NCBI GenBank assembly: GCA_016190375.1
Contig: JACPQR010000051.1
Span: 18,923 to 82,922, forward strand
Reading direction: 5' to 3'
Source of the DNA: Deltaproteobacteria bacterium
Lineage (GTDB): Bacteria; Myxococcota_A; Polyangia; JACPQR01
Length of the DNA stretch: 64,000 bases
Shown: positions 16,237-25,414 of the stretch, piece by piece
How the letters are laid out: each line of letters begins with the position of its first letter
Numbering within the stretch: position 1 is the first letter of the stretch
Made by a program: the position numbers and the translations under genes
The notes under the pieces: model-generated
What the model saw: only the letters and a program-made list of their open reading frames with translations
What the model was told of the DNA's origin: nothing
The model's database searches: none

Positions 16237-19200
16237 TCAACCTCGGTCGACGACCGGGATGGGCGTTCGCCGGATCCCCTCGTGGAGGGCGTAGAGGATC
16301 GCAGCGGGACGCAGCGAGAGTCGACCGACGGACGCGGATCGGAGCGCCTTCACCGAGAGCAGGCGCAACGTACCCTCCTCGAGGTGCGCCTCGAGGTCGG
16401 GCGATCGGTAGACGACGTCGGCGGCCATCTCGAGCTCGTGGGTCTCGCCAGCGAAGCGACCCAGGATGCGATCCGGGCGGAGCCGGAAGGCGTTGTCGCG
16501 CTCGGCCTCGAAGTCGGCTCGGTCGAGGTACAAGCGGGGCTTGTCGCGGTAGGGCAGGCCCGCGGTCGGACAGAAGGTCCCGCAGTTTCCGCACTCGTTG
16601 CAGAGGTCGGTCAACACCGCGACCTGGTGGCCCTCGACAACCTCGAATGGCTCGGTGCCCGATTGCACCCACGTGTCGTCCTTGCGGTCGAGCAATGCCA
16701 GCGCGCGGCTCGACGCCGCGTTCTGGTAGGTGAAGAAGGCGAGGTTCGGGCAAACCCCGACGCAGAGGCTGCAGAGCACGTCGCAGTCGAGGCATCGCGC
16801 TGCCTCGGCGCGCGCGTCGTCCGCGGAGTAGCCCTCGGCGACCTCGGCGAAGCCCAGCTTCTCCGGCCCCGGACGATGGGGTGCCGGCCGGCGCCTGATG
16901 CGCTCACCGCGGCGGCGGAGGAGATCGACGCCGTCGACCACTCGTGCGGGCTCGTCCGGCGGAGCCCAGCCCTCGACCCTGCGGCGGATCTCGAAGGCGA
17001 TTCGCTTGCCGTCTCCCATCGCCTTGACGATGCTGAGCGGCGATTCGCCGACCACGTCGCCGCCCGCGAACACGCCGGGAAGAGAGGTCTCGCGAGTCGC
17101 GGGATCGACGACCACGTAGCCCGCGCCGTCGACCCGCACGCCGGCGTCCCCGAAGAGCGACAGGTCGGTGCGCTGGCCGATCGCGCACAGGAGGCTGCTC
17201 GCTTCGAGATCGAACGTCTCGCCGGTGGGCTCGGGGCGGCATCGCCCGGAGGCATCGGGCGCGCCGAGCCTCATCCGCTCGAACCGCACGCCGCGCAGTC
17301 GGCCGGAGGCTACGTCGAGCGCGATCGGCGCCACGAGCTCGACGAGCTCGCAGCCCTCCGCGAGCAGGTCGACGACCTCCTCCCTTTGCGCCGGCATCTC
17401 GTCCCGGCTGCGCCGGTACGCGACGATCACTCGCCCCCAGGCCATGCGGCGCGCCGACCGCGCGCAGTCCATCGCGACGTCGCCGCCGCCCACGACGACC
17501 ACGCTCTCGCCGAGCGCAGGTAATTGTCGCTGGGGACCCCGCGATTGCACCCCGGCGAGCTGCGCTCGCTGGGGACCCCGCGATTCGCCCGCCCTCACGG
17601 CTCTCAGGAACGAGAGCCCATCGATCACGCCGGACGCGTCCTCGCCCTCGAGGCCCAGGCGCACGCCTTGCTGTGCTCCCGTCGCCACGACGGCGAACCG
17701 GTATCTGCTCAGCAGGTCCGGAACCGCGAGGTCGCCGCCTATCCGGCGGCCGTGCTCGATCCGGACGCCGAGCGACCGGAGGAAGCGGCGGTCCTGCTCG
17801 ATCGGCGCGACCGGGAGGCGGTAAGCGGGAATGGTGCCCGAGACCTGACCACCGCTCTCGGGGCGCTCCTCGTAGAGCGTCGTCTGGTAGCCCGCGCGCG
17901 CGAGGAAGTACGCGGCGGACAGGCCGCAGGGACCCGCCCCGACGATCGCGACGGTGGCTCGCGGGACGGGGACTGGCGCGGGGCTCGAGAGCGGGCCCTC
18001 GTGCTCCATGATGAACCGCTTGATCCGCCGGATCGCGAGCGGCTCGTCGTAGTGGGTGCGGACGCAGGTCCGCTCGCAGCGGTGGTCGCAGGCGCGTCCG
18101 AGCACGGCGGCGAGCGCGTTGTCCTCGCGGGTCGTGGCGACGGCCTCGTCGAGTCGCCCCGTGCGGACGAGCTCCATGTAGCGCGGCACCTTCTGCCGGA
18201 TGTTGCACTCGTCCATGCAGGGCGCGTCGATGCAGTCGAACAGGCCCAGCGAGCGCCTGGTCTTCGAGCGAGAGCGCTGGAACGTGTCCTCATGGTACTC
18301 GCGGTCCGCGAGCACCATTCGCGAGTAGCCCTCGAGGTTCGCGAGCAGGCTCTCCCGGACGTCGCGGCCAGGGCGCACGGGCGGGGACGGCAGGGATCGA
18401 CCGCGCTCGTCGGCCGGCCACTCGTCGCGCCGGGCGGACTCGCGGACCAGGTCGTCGAGCGAGCGCGCGCCGAGCGCGTCGAGCGCCGAGCGGGTGTTGT
18501 CGACGTACTGGCGCAGGCGCAGATACCCGCCCGACTTGAGCAGGTCCGTGCAGCTCGTCACCGTCGACATGCCGCACCTGAGCAGGTGCGCGGCGTTGAA
18601 TGCGTCCGCGCCCCCGGCGAAGGACATCGGGATCTCCGCGTCGAAGCGGCGCGCGATCGTCTCGGCGAGGCTCACCGTCAGAGCGTGAAGCGGGCGCCCG
18701 GACAGGTACATCGTCTCGTCGCGAAAGACGGTCCGGTGGTTCGCGACCTCGAGCGTGTTGGTGAGCTTGACGCCGAAGACGACACCGCGCCTCGTCGCGG
18801 TCCCTCGGAGGCCTTCCAGGAGCGGCTGCGCGTCCTCCCATCGCAGGTCGTGCTCGAAGGCCTCGTCGGGGACCGTCACCCTGGTGAACCCGAGCGCACG
18901 GAGGATCTCGCGGACGCGGGAGGGCCCGAGCAGCGTCGGATTGAGCTTCACCGAGGTGTGCATGCCCCAGTCGTCGATCAGGTGCTCCGAGATGCGGCCG
19001 ATCTCGTCCGGCGGGCAGCCGTGCATCGTCGAGAGCGTGACGCTGTCGGAGATGCGCCTCGGGATGTCGAGGTCGCGCACGGCGGGAAAGCGCCGGGCGA
19101 TCTGCTCGAGGTGGGCGTCGAACAGCTCGCCCGCATCGGCGGCGCGCTCGAGGAACCAGCGGACGTTGTCCTGCCTGATGCCCGCGAGGTCGTATCCCAC

Positions 19201-19656
19201 CGAGAGGTTGAACACGATCCCCGGCCCTGCGCCGTGCAGGCCCAGGGCCGCGTGCAGCGCGTGCACGAGGAGCCAGGCCCTGAGGTACTCGTCGAAGGAC
19301 TCCGCGACCCGCAGCTCCTGCGACCACTCGACGTTGTACCCCTCGTCCTGAGCGTCGATGCAGGGCTTCGCGATCTCGAGCCGGTCGAGCGTCTGGACCG
19401 TCTTCAGCTCGATGAAGCGCGCCCCGCACAGCCAGGCGGCCACGATGTTCTGGGCCATCTGGGAGTGCGGCCCTGCCGCCACGCCGAACGGCGTCTCGAT
19501 CCTGCGGCCGAAGACGTGGCGAGCGAACGGGTCGCCCGGCGCCGGCCTGAAGAACAGCTCCCCCGGGATCCCGAGCACGCGTCCGTGCTGCTCGAGGTCG
19601 TCGAAGACCCAGTCGACGAGCGCGGACATCGGGATGGGGCGAAATCGTTCCGACAC
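16237..19656 (-). CDS. ygfK: YgfK-like iron-sulfur flavoprotein (putative selenate reductase subunit family)
   Basis: This 1139-aa protein matches the YgfK architecture. The N-terminal domain begins FRPIPMSALVDW and contains AAGPHSQMAQNIV and ELKTVQTLDRLEI. A [4Fe-4S] domain near residues 470-540 has CIDAPCMDECNIRQKVP and CDHRCERTC. FAD and NAD(P) binding glycine motifs are VGAGPCGLSAAYF (about 565) and VVGGGDVAMDCAR (about 720). A C-terminal ferredoxin domain has CLDCDVLCSLC and CNECGNCGTFCP. Start GTG 19656 is chosen because homologues begin just before RPIP and a GGAG box precedes it. Unusually, residues about 690-710 contain a short duplicated insertion (17527-17585). Electron acceptor and substrate are unknown; E. 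coli YgfK is linked to selenate reduction and purine catabolism. Confidence 0.85.
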   Translation of the reverse strand: MSERFRPIPMSALVDWVFDDLEQHGRVLGIPGELFFRPAPGDPFARHVFGRRIETPFGVAAGPHSQMAQNIVAAWLCGARFIELKTVQTLDRLEIAKPCIDAQDEGYNVEWSQELRVAESFDEYLRAWLLVHALHAALGLHGAGPGIVFNLSVGYDLAGIRQDNVRWFLERAADAGELFDAHLEQIARRFPAVRDLDIPRRISDSVTLSTMHGCPPDEIGRISEHLIDDWGMHTSVKLNPTLLGPSRVREILRALGFTRVTVPDEAFEHDLRWEDAQPLLEGLRGTATRRGVVFGVKLTNTLEVANHRTVFRDETMYLSGRPLHALTVSLAETIARRFDAEIPMSFAGGADAFNAAHLLRCGMSTVTSCTDLLKSGGYLRLRQYVDNTRSALDALGARSLDDLVRESARRDEWPADERGRSLPSPPVRPGRDVRESLLANLEGYSRMVLADREYHEDTFQRSRSKTRRSLGLFDCIDAPCMDECNIRQKVPRYMELVRTGRLDEAVATTREDNALAAVLGRACDHRCERTCVRTHYDEPLAIRRIKRFIMEHEGPLSSPAPVPVPRATVAIVGAGPCGLSAAYFLARAGYQTTLYEERPESGGQVSGTIPAYRLPVAPIEQDRRFLRSLGVRIEHGRRIGGDLAVPDLLSRYRFAVVATGAQQGVRLGLEGEDASGVIDGLSFLRAVRAGESRGPQRAQLAGVQSRGPQRQLPALGESVVVVGGGDVAMDCARSARRMAWGRVIVAYRRSRDEMPAQREEVVDLLAEGCELVELVAPIALDVASGRLRGVRFERMRLGAPDASGRCRPEPTGETFDLEASSLLCAIGQRTDLSLFGDAGVRVDGAGYVVVDPATRETSLPGVFAGGDVVGESPLSIVKAMGDGKRIAFEIRRRVEGWAPPDEPARVVDGVDLLRRRGERIRRRPAPHRPGPEKLGFAEVAEGYSADDARAEAARCLDCDVLCSLCVGVCPNLAFFTYQNAASSRALALLDRKDDTWVQSGTEPFEVVEGHQVAVLTDLCNECGNCGTFCPTAGLPYRDKPRLYLDRADFEAERDNAFRLRPDRILGRFAGETHELEMAADVVYRSPDLEAHLEEGTLRLLSVKALRSASVGRLSLRPAAILYALHEGIRRTPIPVVDRG
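17527..17585 (-). repeat. Two 20-bp direct repeats (period 39 bp) inside the ygfK-like gene
   Basis: Identical 20-mers at 17527-17546 and 17566-17585 centre on the palindrome TGGGGACCCC. The 39-bp period equals 13 codons, encoding SRGPQR twice just before the second nucleotide-binding motif. This looks like a small palindromic insertion tolerated in a linker. Confidence 0.75.
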
Positions 19657-19715
19657 GCGGGCAAGCTCCAGGGCCGAGCGCGCCAATCCTATCCCTCTTC
19701 CGGGCCGGGTCTCTA

Positions 19716-20195
19716 CTAGGGATGGCGACCGCAGATGGGGCAGTAGGGCCACTGCCGCTCGATCGCCGCCTGGTGCAGCGGGGAGACGCAGAGGCTCGGA
19801 TCCGTCTGGATGCTCATGGGGCTCGACGCGAGCGCCCGGACGGTCTCGGTGGGGCCGTCCTCGGGGTCCTCGGGCGACGGCAGGAGCACCGGTTCGAACG
19901 ACGCCTGGAGGACCTCGTACACGAAGCGGGAGTCGCCGATCTGGATCGAGTCGCCGGGCTGGAGGTCGTGGCGGCCGACCGAGCGGTCTCCGACCACGGT
20001 CCCGTTCCGGCTGGACAGGTCGAGGAGGATCATCTTGCCGTCGTCGTCCTCCAGCAGGCAGGCGTGCTGCCGCGAGATCTTGGAGTCGACGATCTGGATG
20101 TCGGCATCGCTGCTCCTGCCGATGACGGTGCGCCGTCCCAGCACGAAGGTCTTGCCCTCCAGCGGACCACCGGCGGCCCTCAGGCGTCGCGCCAT
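19716..20195 (-). CDS. FHA-domain protein with C-terminal CPICG tail
   Basis: This 159-aa protein contains an FHA phosphothreonine-recognition domain (residues about 10-100: FVLGRRTVIGRSSDADIQ, SKISRQHACL, LSSRNGTVV, GDSIQIGDSRFVYEV). The GRS, SRQH and SSRNGT signature loops are intact. A short acidic linker leads to a C-terminal QWPYCPICGRHP, which resembles half of a zinc ribbon or a zinc-knuckle docking site. It probably reads out phosphorylation by Ser/Thr kinases such as those at 5537 and 41728. It lies 59 bp upstream of the ygfK-like gene on the same strand, so co-transcription is plausible. Confidence 0.88.
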   Translation of the reverse strand: MARRLRAAGGPLEGKTFVLGRRTVIGRSSDADIQIVDSKISRQHACLLEDDDGKMILLDLSSRNGTVVGDRSVGRHDLQPGDSIQIGDSRFVYEVLQASFEPVLLPSPEDPEDGPTETVRALASSPMSIQTDPSLCVSPLHQAAIERQWPYCPICGRHP

Positions 20196-20392
20196 CTAAC
20201 CCCTCTCTTTCGAGCGGCCAGGATACATGCTCGGTCCGGCCGGAGCCAGGGGCGACCGATCGCGCGAGCACGGTGGTGGTCACCGCCGTAAACCGGTTGC
20301 CATCGGCAGAGGCGGGTGACCTCGTGGACCCTGTCCAACGGTGCCGATCTGCGCAGGTGCTCCTGGGCACGTTCCTTGCCCAAGGCGCGCGC

Positions 20393-21553
20393 ATGTCGTC
20401 AGAAGCACGAGGAATGAGCGACCGCCCCATCGTATGTTGCGTCGGGCCCTGCGCGGCGCTGTCGCTCTTGGCCGCCGCATGCGGAGGCGAGTCCAGTGCC
20501 CCATCGGACGCCGGCCCGGGCGACCGCGGAGCTGACGCGGAGCCCGCCCTGGAGCCGGGGACGGACGGCGGCTCCGGCGTGGACGGCGGCGCCGAGGATC
20601 CGAATGGCATCGACGCGGCGCCCGAATCCGTCTCGTGGGCCGGAGCGAGCTGCGACGACCCCGCGCCATCGGGCGCTGCCCTGCCCCCGGCGCCGAGAGC
20701 CTACACCGGGGGAAGCTGCCCGGTACTCCTCCCGGGCGCCAACACCATCGCAACCGTGACGGGTGACCGGCAGTTCCTCCTGGTCGTGCCGCGGGACCTC
20801 GCCGAGGGTGAGGCGCTCCCGCTGACGTTCCTCTGGCACTGGCTCGGAGCGAGCGCGCAGGATTTCCTGGAGAAGGGCGCGGTGCAGGAGGCGGCGGATC
20901 AGCAGCGGTTCCTCGCCGCGATTCCCGAGTCGAAGGGGGACACGCAGTTCAAGTGGCCCTACTCGACCATGGACTCCGACGAGCGCATGGAGGAGGAGTT
21001 CGTCCTCTTCGACGACATCCTCGCCTGCGTCGCCGAGCAGTACGCCGTCAACACGAGCTGCGTCTCCAGCGTCGGAGTCAGCGCCGGAGCGCTCTTCACC
21101 GCCCAGCTCGCCGGCGGGCGCGGCGAGTACCTGTCCTCCATACTGGTCCTGAGCGGAGGAACTGGTGGCGCGCTGATCAAGGACTACCGAACCCCGGCGC
21201 ACAAGATGCCCGCGATGGTCCTGTGGGGCGGGCCCGACGACAACTGCTTCGGCCTCATGAACTTCGTCGCGACCTCCGGGGACCTGGAGGCCGGGTTACG
21301 GGAGGACGGCCACTTCATCCTCGAGTGCATCCACAACTGCGGCCACGCCGAGCCTCCCATGGAGACCGAGAGCTCCACGACGAAGTACCAGTCGCTCTGG
21401 GACTTCGTGCTCCAGCATCCTTACTGGCTCGCCGACGGCGCCTCCCCCTGGATCGAGGACGGCGTGCCCGAGAGCATCCCGACGTGGTGCGCGATCGGCG
21501 CGGGCAACGCGACGCCACGCGAGGGCGAGTGCACGTCGGAGAGCGGGTGCTGA
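20393..21553 (+). CDS. Secreted lipoprotein esterase, PHB-depolymerase/LpqC-like
   Basis: This 386-aa protein has a lipoprotein signal (CAALSLLAAAC) and a long Asp/Gly/Ala-rich linker. An alpha/beta-hydrolase domain of the poly(3-hydroxybutyrate) depolymerase/LpqC type follows: QFLLVVPRDL at its start, TFLWHWLGASAQDF, nucleophile elbow GVSAGA, and HNCGHAEPP with the likely catalytic His. Substrates of this family are short polyesters, feruloyl/acetyl xylan esters or aryl esters; which applies is unknown. ATG 20393 has an AAGG box; ATG 20414 gives a more typical signal length and is an equal alternative. It converges with tonB with only 6 bp between stops. Confidence 0.82.
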   Translation: MSSEARGMSDRPIVCCVGPCAALSLLAAACGGESSAPSDAGPGDRGADAEPALEPGTDGGSGVDGGAEDPNGIDAAPESVSWAGASCDDPAPSGAALPPAPRAYTGGSCPVLLPGANTIATVTGDRQFLLVVPRDLAEGEALPLTFLWHWLGASAQDFLEKGAVQEAADQQRFLAAIPESKGDTQFKWPYSTMDSDERMEEEFVLFDDILACVAEQYAVNTSCVSSVGVSAGALFTAQLAGGRGEYLSSILVLSGGTGGALIKDYRTPAHKMPAMVLWGGPDDNCFGLMNFVATSGDLEAGLREDGHFILECIHNCGHAEPPMETESSTTKYQSLWDFVLQHPYWLADGASPWIEDGVPESIPTWCAIGAGNATPREGECTSESGC

Positions 21554-21559
21554 GGCGGA

Positions 21560-22318
21560 TCAGTTCTGCGAGCCGCGGAAGTTGACGCGGATCGAGCGGC
21601 CGAGGACGCGGTCGGCTATCTCCGTGGGAGGAGGCGGGACGGTCGAGACCGCCCGTATCGCGGCGCGCGCGGATTCGTCGAAGGTCGGGTTGCCGCTCGA
21701 CTGGGCCACGACAGGAGCGCCCACCGAGAGGTTGCGGTTGATCATCACGCGCACCGAGGCGCGGAGCTCGGACGCGTTCTCGACGGTCTGCGGAACGCGG
21801 AAGCCGCTGCGGAAGAGGCGCTGGAGCATCGTGATGTACAGGTCGATCTCCTGCGCCTCGGCCGCGTCGATCTCGCCGCCCTCGACACCGTCGGGGGAGC
21901 CCTCGCCGGCGTGGGGGTCCCCCTGCTCGCCGAGCGCCGCGGCGTGCGCGAGGGTGCGGCGCAGGGCGTCGTCGTCGAGCGCGTTCTTCGCCGCCTGGAC
22001 GCGGTTCGTGCGCTTCTGCGTCTCCTCGGCGCCCGTCCTCGACAGATGGATGTCGTCGCGCGGGGCGGTCGAGACGACCGTGGACGTGCGGGTCCGCGCC
22101 GTGTTCAAGGGCCGGCCCAGCTTGACCAGACGGGCCTTGACCGCCGGGGGCGGAGGGATGAATGCCTGCGGGCTGCCGGCGCCGGCCCGGCCTGCCGCGT
22201 CTCCGTGGACGAGGAGGAGGACGATGACGGCGGCGACGTGGGCAACCACGGAGACGATGGCACCGCTCACGTGCGCGGCCATGTAGCCATCCGTGCCCTG
22301 TCGTGCGCCTGCGCTCAT
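21560..22318 (-). CDS. tonB: TonB/TolA-like energy transducer
   Basis: This 252-aa protein has an N-terminal transmembrane anchor (IVSVVAHVAAVIVLLLV) and a periplasmic linker. A C-terminal TonB-type domain follows (SELRASVRVMINRNLSVG, then PTFDESARAAIRAV and RSIRVNF). With the ExbB and ExbD homologues just upstream it forms a proton-motive-force transducing complex. In a Tol reading it would play the TolA role; in a Ton reading it would drive TonB-dependent receptors. It begins 12 bp after exbD, clearly in the same operon. Assignment between TonB and TolA is open. Confidence 0.85.
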   Translation of the reverse strand: MSAGARQGTDGYMAAHVSGAIVSVVAHVAAVIVLLLVHGDAAGRAGAGSPQAFIPPPPAVKARLVKLGRPLNTARTRTSTVVSTAPRDDIHLSRTGAEETQKRTNRVQAAKNALDDDALRRTLAHAAALGEQGDPHAGEGSPDGVEGGEIDAAEAQEIDLYITMLQRLFRSGFRVPQTVENASELRASVRVMINRNLSVGAPVVAQSSGNPTFDESARAAIRAVSTVPPPPTEIADRVLGRSIRVNFRGSQN

Positions 22319-22329
22319 TTCTCGTCTCG

Positions 22330-22788
22330 TCAGTTCGTCGCCAGTGGATCGGTCACGAGCCCGAGGTTCGTCACTCCGATGTTCCGCAGGCTCGCAAGTA
22401 CCTTGACCACGATCCCGTAGGGAATGTTCCGGTCGGCCTGGAGGTACAGCTCCTTCTCGCGCATCAGCCGCTGGTTCGCTCGTAGCTGCGCCTCGATGGT
22501 CGCGAGGGCAGGGTCGACTCCGCCCTCGGCGCCCGTCGGCGCGAGCTGAGCGAGGGGAGTCTCGCCAAGGTAGACCTTGCGCTCCAGGTCTATGGAGAGG
22601 ATGAGCTTGCCCTCGTCCGCCTCGATGAGGGCCGCCTGCGCGGGAGGCAGGTCGACGTCCACGCCGGCCTGCAGGAGCGGCGCGGTCACCATGAAGATGA
22701 TGAGGAGCACCAGCATGACGTCGACGAGCGGCGTCACGTTGATGTCGCCCATCACGCCGCCCGGACCGCCTCCCGAGGAAATCGCCAC
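22330..22788 (-). CDS. exbD: ExbD/TolR-type biopolymer transporter
   Basis: This 152-aa single-pass protein has the family core GDINVTPLVDVMLVLLIIFMV containing the essential membrane Asp. A periplasmic domain ends VTNLGLVTDP. It channels proton flow with ExbB/TolQ. The start is GTG 22788; a strong GGAGGGG box overlapping the exbB stop supports it. The periplasmic part has an insert of about 20 residues (TPLAQLAPTGAEGGVDPAL), as in many delta-proteobacterial paralogues. Confidence 0.93.
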   Translation of the reverse strand: MAISSGGGPGGVMGDINVTPLVDVMLVLLIIFMVTAPLLQAGVDVDLPPAQAALIEADEGKLILSIDLERKVYLGETPLAQLAPTGAEGGVDPALATIEAQLRANQRLMREKELYLQADRNIPYGIVVKVLASLRNIGVTNLGLVTDPLATN

Positions 22789-22800
22789 GACCCGCCCCTC

Positions 22801-23538
<738 letters not shown>

Positions 23539-23548
23539 GACGCCGGCT

Positions 23549-23577
23549 TTTAGACCATGCGGCCCCCGGGCTGTCAA
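23549..23577 (-). promoter_or_regulatory. Sigma70-like promoter of the tolQ/exbB operon
   Basis: On the minus strand TTGACA (23577-23572) and TCTAAA (23554-23549) are separated by 17 bp. The likely transcription start is about four bases before the tolQ ATG, giving an almost leaderless mRNA. Such AT-rich boxes stand out in this GC-rich sequence. Confidence 0.55.
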
Positions 23578-23597
23578 ACCGGGGACGACGCACCTCC

Positions 23598-24635
23598 TCA
23601 TAAGAGGACTGCCGCGAGAGCGCGCGCGACGGCGCCGCTCCGACCGAGCTGCAGGATGTGCCCACCCGCGAACCAGGAGAGCTCGGGGCGGCCCCAGTGC
23701 TCCCACAGTCGCTCGACGTGCTCGCGGGGGCAGACGCGATCGCCTCGACCGGCGACGATCGCCACCCTCGAGCGCGGCAGCTTCAGCGGGTGCGAGAGGG
23801 GACAGTGCATCGCGAAGGCGGCGCGGAGTGTCTCGCGCGTCACGCCCTGTTCCTCGGCGGCGGCCCGCTCGGGCCGGCCTTCGCCGTGGTCCCACAGGGT
23901 ATCGGCCATCGAGACCATCGGGATGATCGGGATCGCGAAGCTCCAGCGAGCGTCGAGGCCGGACAGGAGCGCGACCGTGTAGCCTCCGAGGCTCATCCCC
24001 ACGAGCCCGACCGAGGCCGACCCTGCCTCGAGGGCGAGGGCCCGGAGCCGGCGCGCGTCGGCGACCGCCTGTCGGAACCCCTCGGCCGTCCTCATGACGC
24101 TGGTGGACGGGAAGAGCGTTCCGCCGACGGGCGCGCGTCTCGGAGCGCGCGCGCCGTGGAAAGGCATCGTCATGAGGTAGACGTCGAGGCCACGCTTCTC
24201 GTGCAGGAGCCGGGCCTCGAGGACGCGGGCGTCGATCGCCGGCCGGCCGCTCATCCAGGCGTGCAGGCAGATGACCGCGGGACGCGGCTCTGCGTGCAGG
24301 AGCGCGCGGACGTGCACCGTCCGGTTCTCGACGTCGGCGTCGTACTCGGCTTGCCGGGCGGAGTCGAGGGTCGCGTGGTCGCTCGGGAAGCGGATCGACT
24401 CGACGCGACCGCCGTCGACCTCGCGCACGACCCGGCGAGTCGCCCGCTCGGCGGGCGGCGGCAGCGGAAACGCGCGGTCCGGATCGGCGACGAGCGCCGG
24501 GTCGGAGTACAGCTCGAACGCAAGCCGCTGCGAGCCCGAGGGTCGACGCCGCGACGGCCGGCGCCCCAGGAGGTAGACCCGCTCCATCGCGCGGAGCGCA
24601 AGCCGGTCGATGGCCGCGCCCAGCTTCGCTCTCAA
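23598..24635 (-). CDS. Alpha/beta hydrolase family protein
   Basis: This protein of about 345 aa has a serine-hydrolase fold: RPAVICLHAWMSG, nucleophile elbow GMSLGGY, acid region VAGRGDRVCP and a C-terminal catalytic His in WFAGGHILQLG. There is no signal peptide, so it is probably cytoplasmic, acting on an ester or small-molecule substrate that cannot be named. The TTG at 24635 overlaps the rhomboid stop and is preceded by a GGCAGG box, suggesting translational coupling. ATG 24587 is the alternative and would remove 16 residues. It is likely co-transcribed with the rhomboid gene. Confidence 0.82.
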   Translation of the reverse strand: MRAKLGAAIDRLALRAMERVYLLGRRPSRRRPSGSQRLAFELYSDPALVADPDRAFPLPPPAERATRRVVREVDGGRVESIRFPSDHATLDSARQAEYDADVENRTVHVRALLHAEPRPAVICLHAWMSGRPAIDARVLEARLLHEKRGLDVYLMTMPFHGARAPRRAPVGGTLFPSTSVMRTAEGFRQAVADARRLRALALEAGSASVGLVGMSLGGYTVALLSGLDARWSFAIPIIPMVSMADTLWDHGEGRPERAAAEEQGVTRETLRAAFAMHCPLSHPLKLPRSRVAIVAGRGDRVCPREHVERLWEHWGRPELSWFAGGHILQLGRSGAVARALAAVLL

Positions 24636-25393
24636 TGAAGCATCCTGCCCTTGCCGTTTCCGCCCGGCGCGCCGTCGTCCTCGTCGTCGTCGGGGACGAC
24701 CTTGAGGTGCGCGGGGCGCCTGGGCGGCCTGGCCTTGGGCGGGCCGAAGAGCTTCAGGCGCAGTCGCGATGGCCGCCACAAGCCCGTCACGAGGAGCGCG
24801 CCGGCGGCCATCCCGCCGAAGTGCGCCGACACGCTCACTCCGTCCAGCCGCGCAGCGGCATACAGCACGTTCAGACCGACGAGGATCAGGACGAAGTGCT
24901 TCCCCTTCAGTGGAAGCACGCCGAAGAAGTAGATGGGGAGGTTCGGGTAGAGGATGCCGAAGGCGATCATCAGACCGTCCACCGCGCCGGAGGCTCCGAG
25001 GACCGGGGTGTTGGAGCCCAGCATCTCTCCCACGGCGACCACGGTGAGCCCGGCGAAGAGCCCCGTGAGCAGATAGAACTTGAGGAACGGACGCGTGCCC
25101 CAGCGCTGCTCGAGGAGCGCGCCCACGAGCCACAGGCCCAGCATGTTGAACAGGAGGTGCGACGGATCGTTCGGGTGGTGAAGCCACAGGTACGTGAAGA
25201 GCTGCCAGATGTGAGGAGGCCAGCCCGTGACCTTCTCCGGGAAGAGCGCGAGCTCCTCGATCATCGCGAGGAGCCCGATCCAGTTGATCACGACGAGCTC
25301 GATCACGTACATCGCGCCGCAGACGATCAGGATCGCCTTCACCGCCGGGGTGAACTTCGGCAGGCTGAGCTGCGGTGCGCCGTAGCCGGACAT
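24632..25393 (-). CDS. Rhomboid-family intramembrane serine protease
   Basis: This 253-aa membrane protein has six hydrophobic segments. The rhomboid signature is complete: LTYLWLHHP...HLLFNMLGLWLVGALLE (helix 2 with HxxxN), catalytic Ser in VLGASGAVDG and catalytic His in SAHFGGMAAG. It cleaves transmembrane segments of client proteins within the bilayer. A basic and acidic C-terminal tail (RPAHLKVVPDDDEDD) is cytoplasmic. It is 21 bp from the preceding regulator-like gene on the same strand and overlaps the hydrolase gene downstream. Its substrate is unknown. Confidence 0.92.
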   Translation of the reverse strand: MSGYGAPQLSLPKFTPAVKAILIVCGAMYVIELVVINWIGLLAMIEELALFPEKVTGWPPHIWQLFTYLWLHHPNDPSHLLFNMLGLWLVGALLEQRWGTRPFLKFYLLTGLFAGLTVVAVGEMLGSNTPVLGASGAVDGLMIAFGILYPNLPIYFFGVLPLKGKHFVLILVGLNVLYAAARLDGVSVSAHFGGMAAGALLVTGLWRPSRLRLKLFGPPKARPPRRPAHLKVVPDDDEDDGAPGGNGKGRMLH

Positions 25394-25414
25394 GACGGTC
25401 GAAAGGATACCTCG

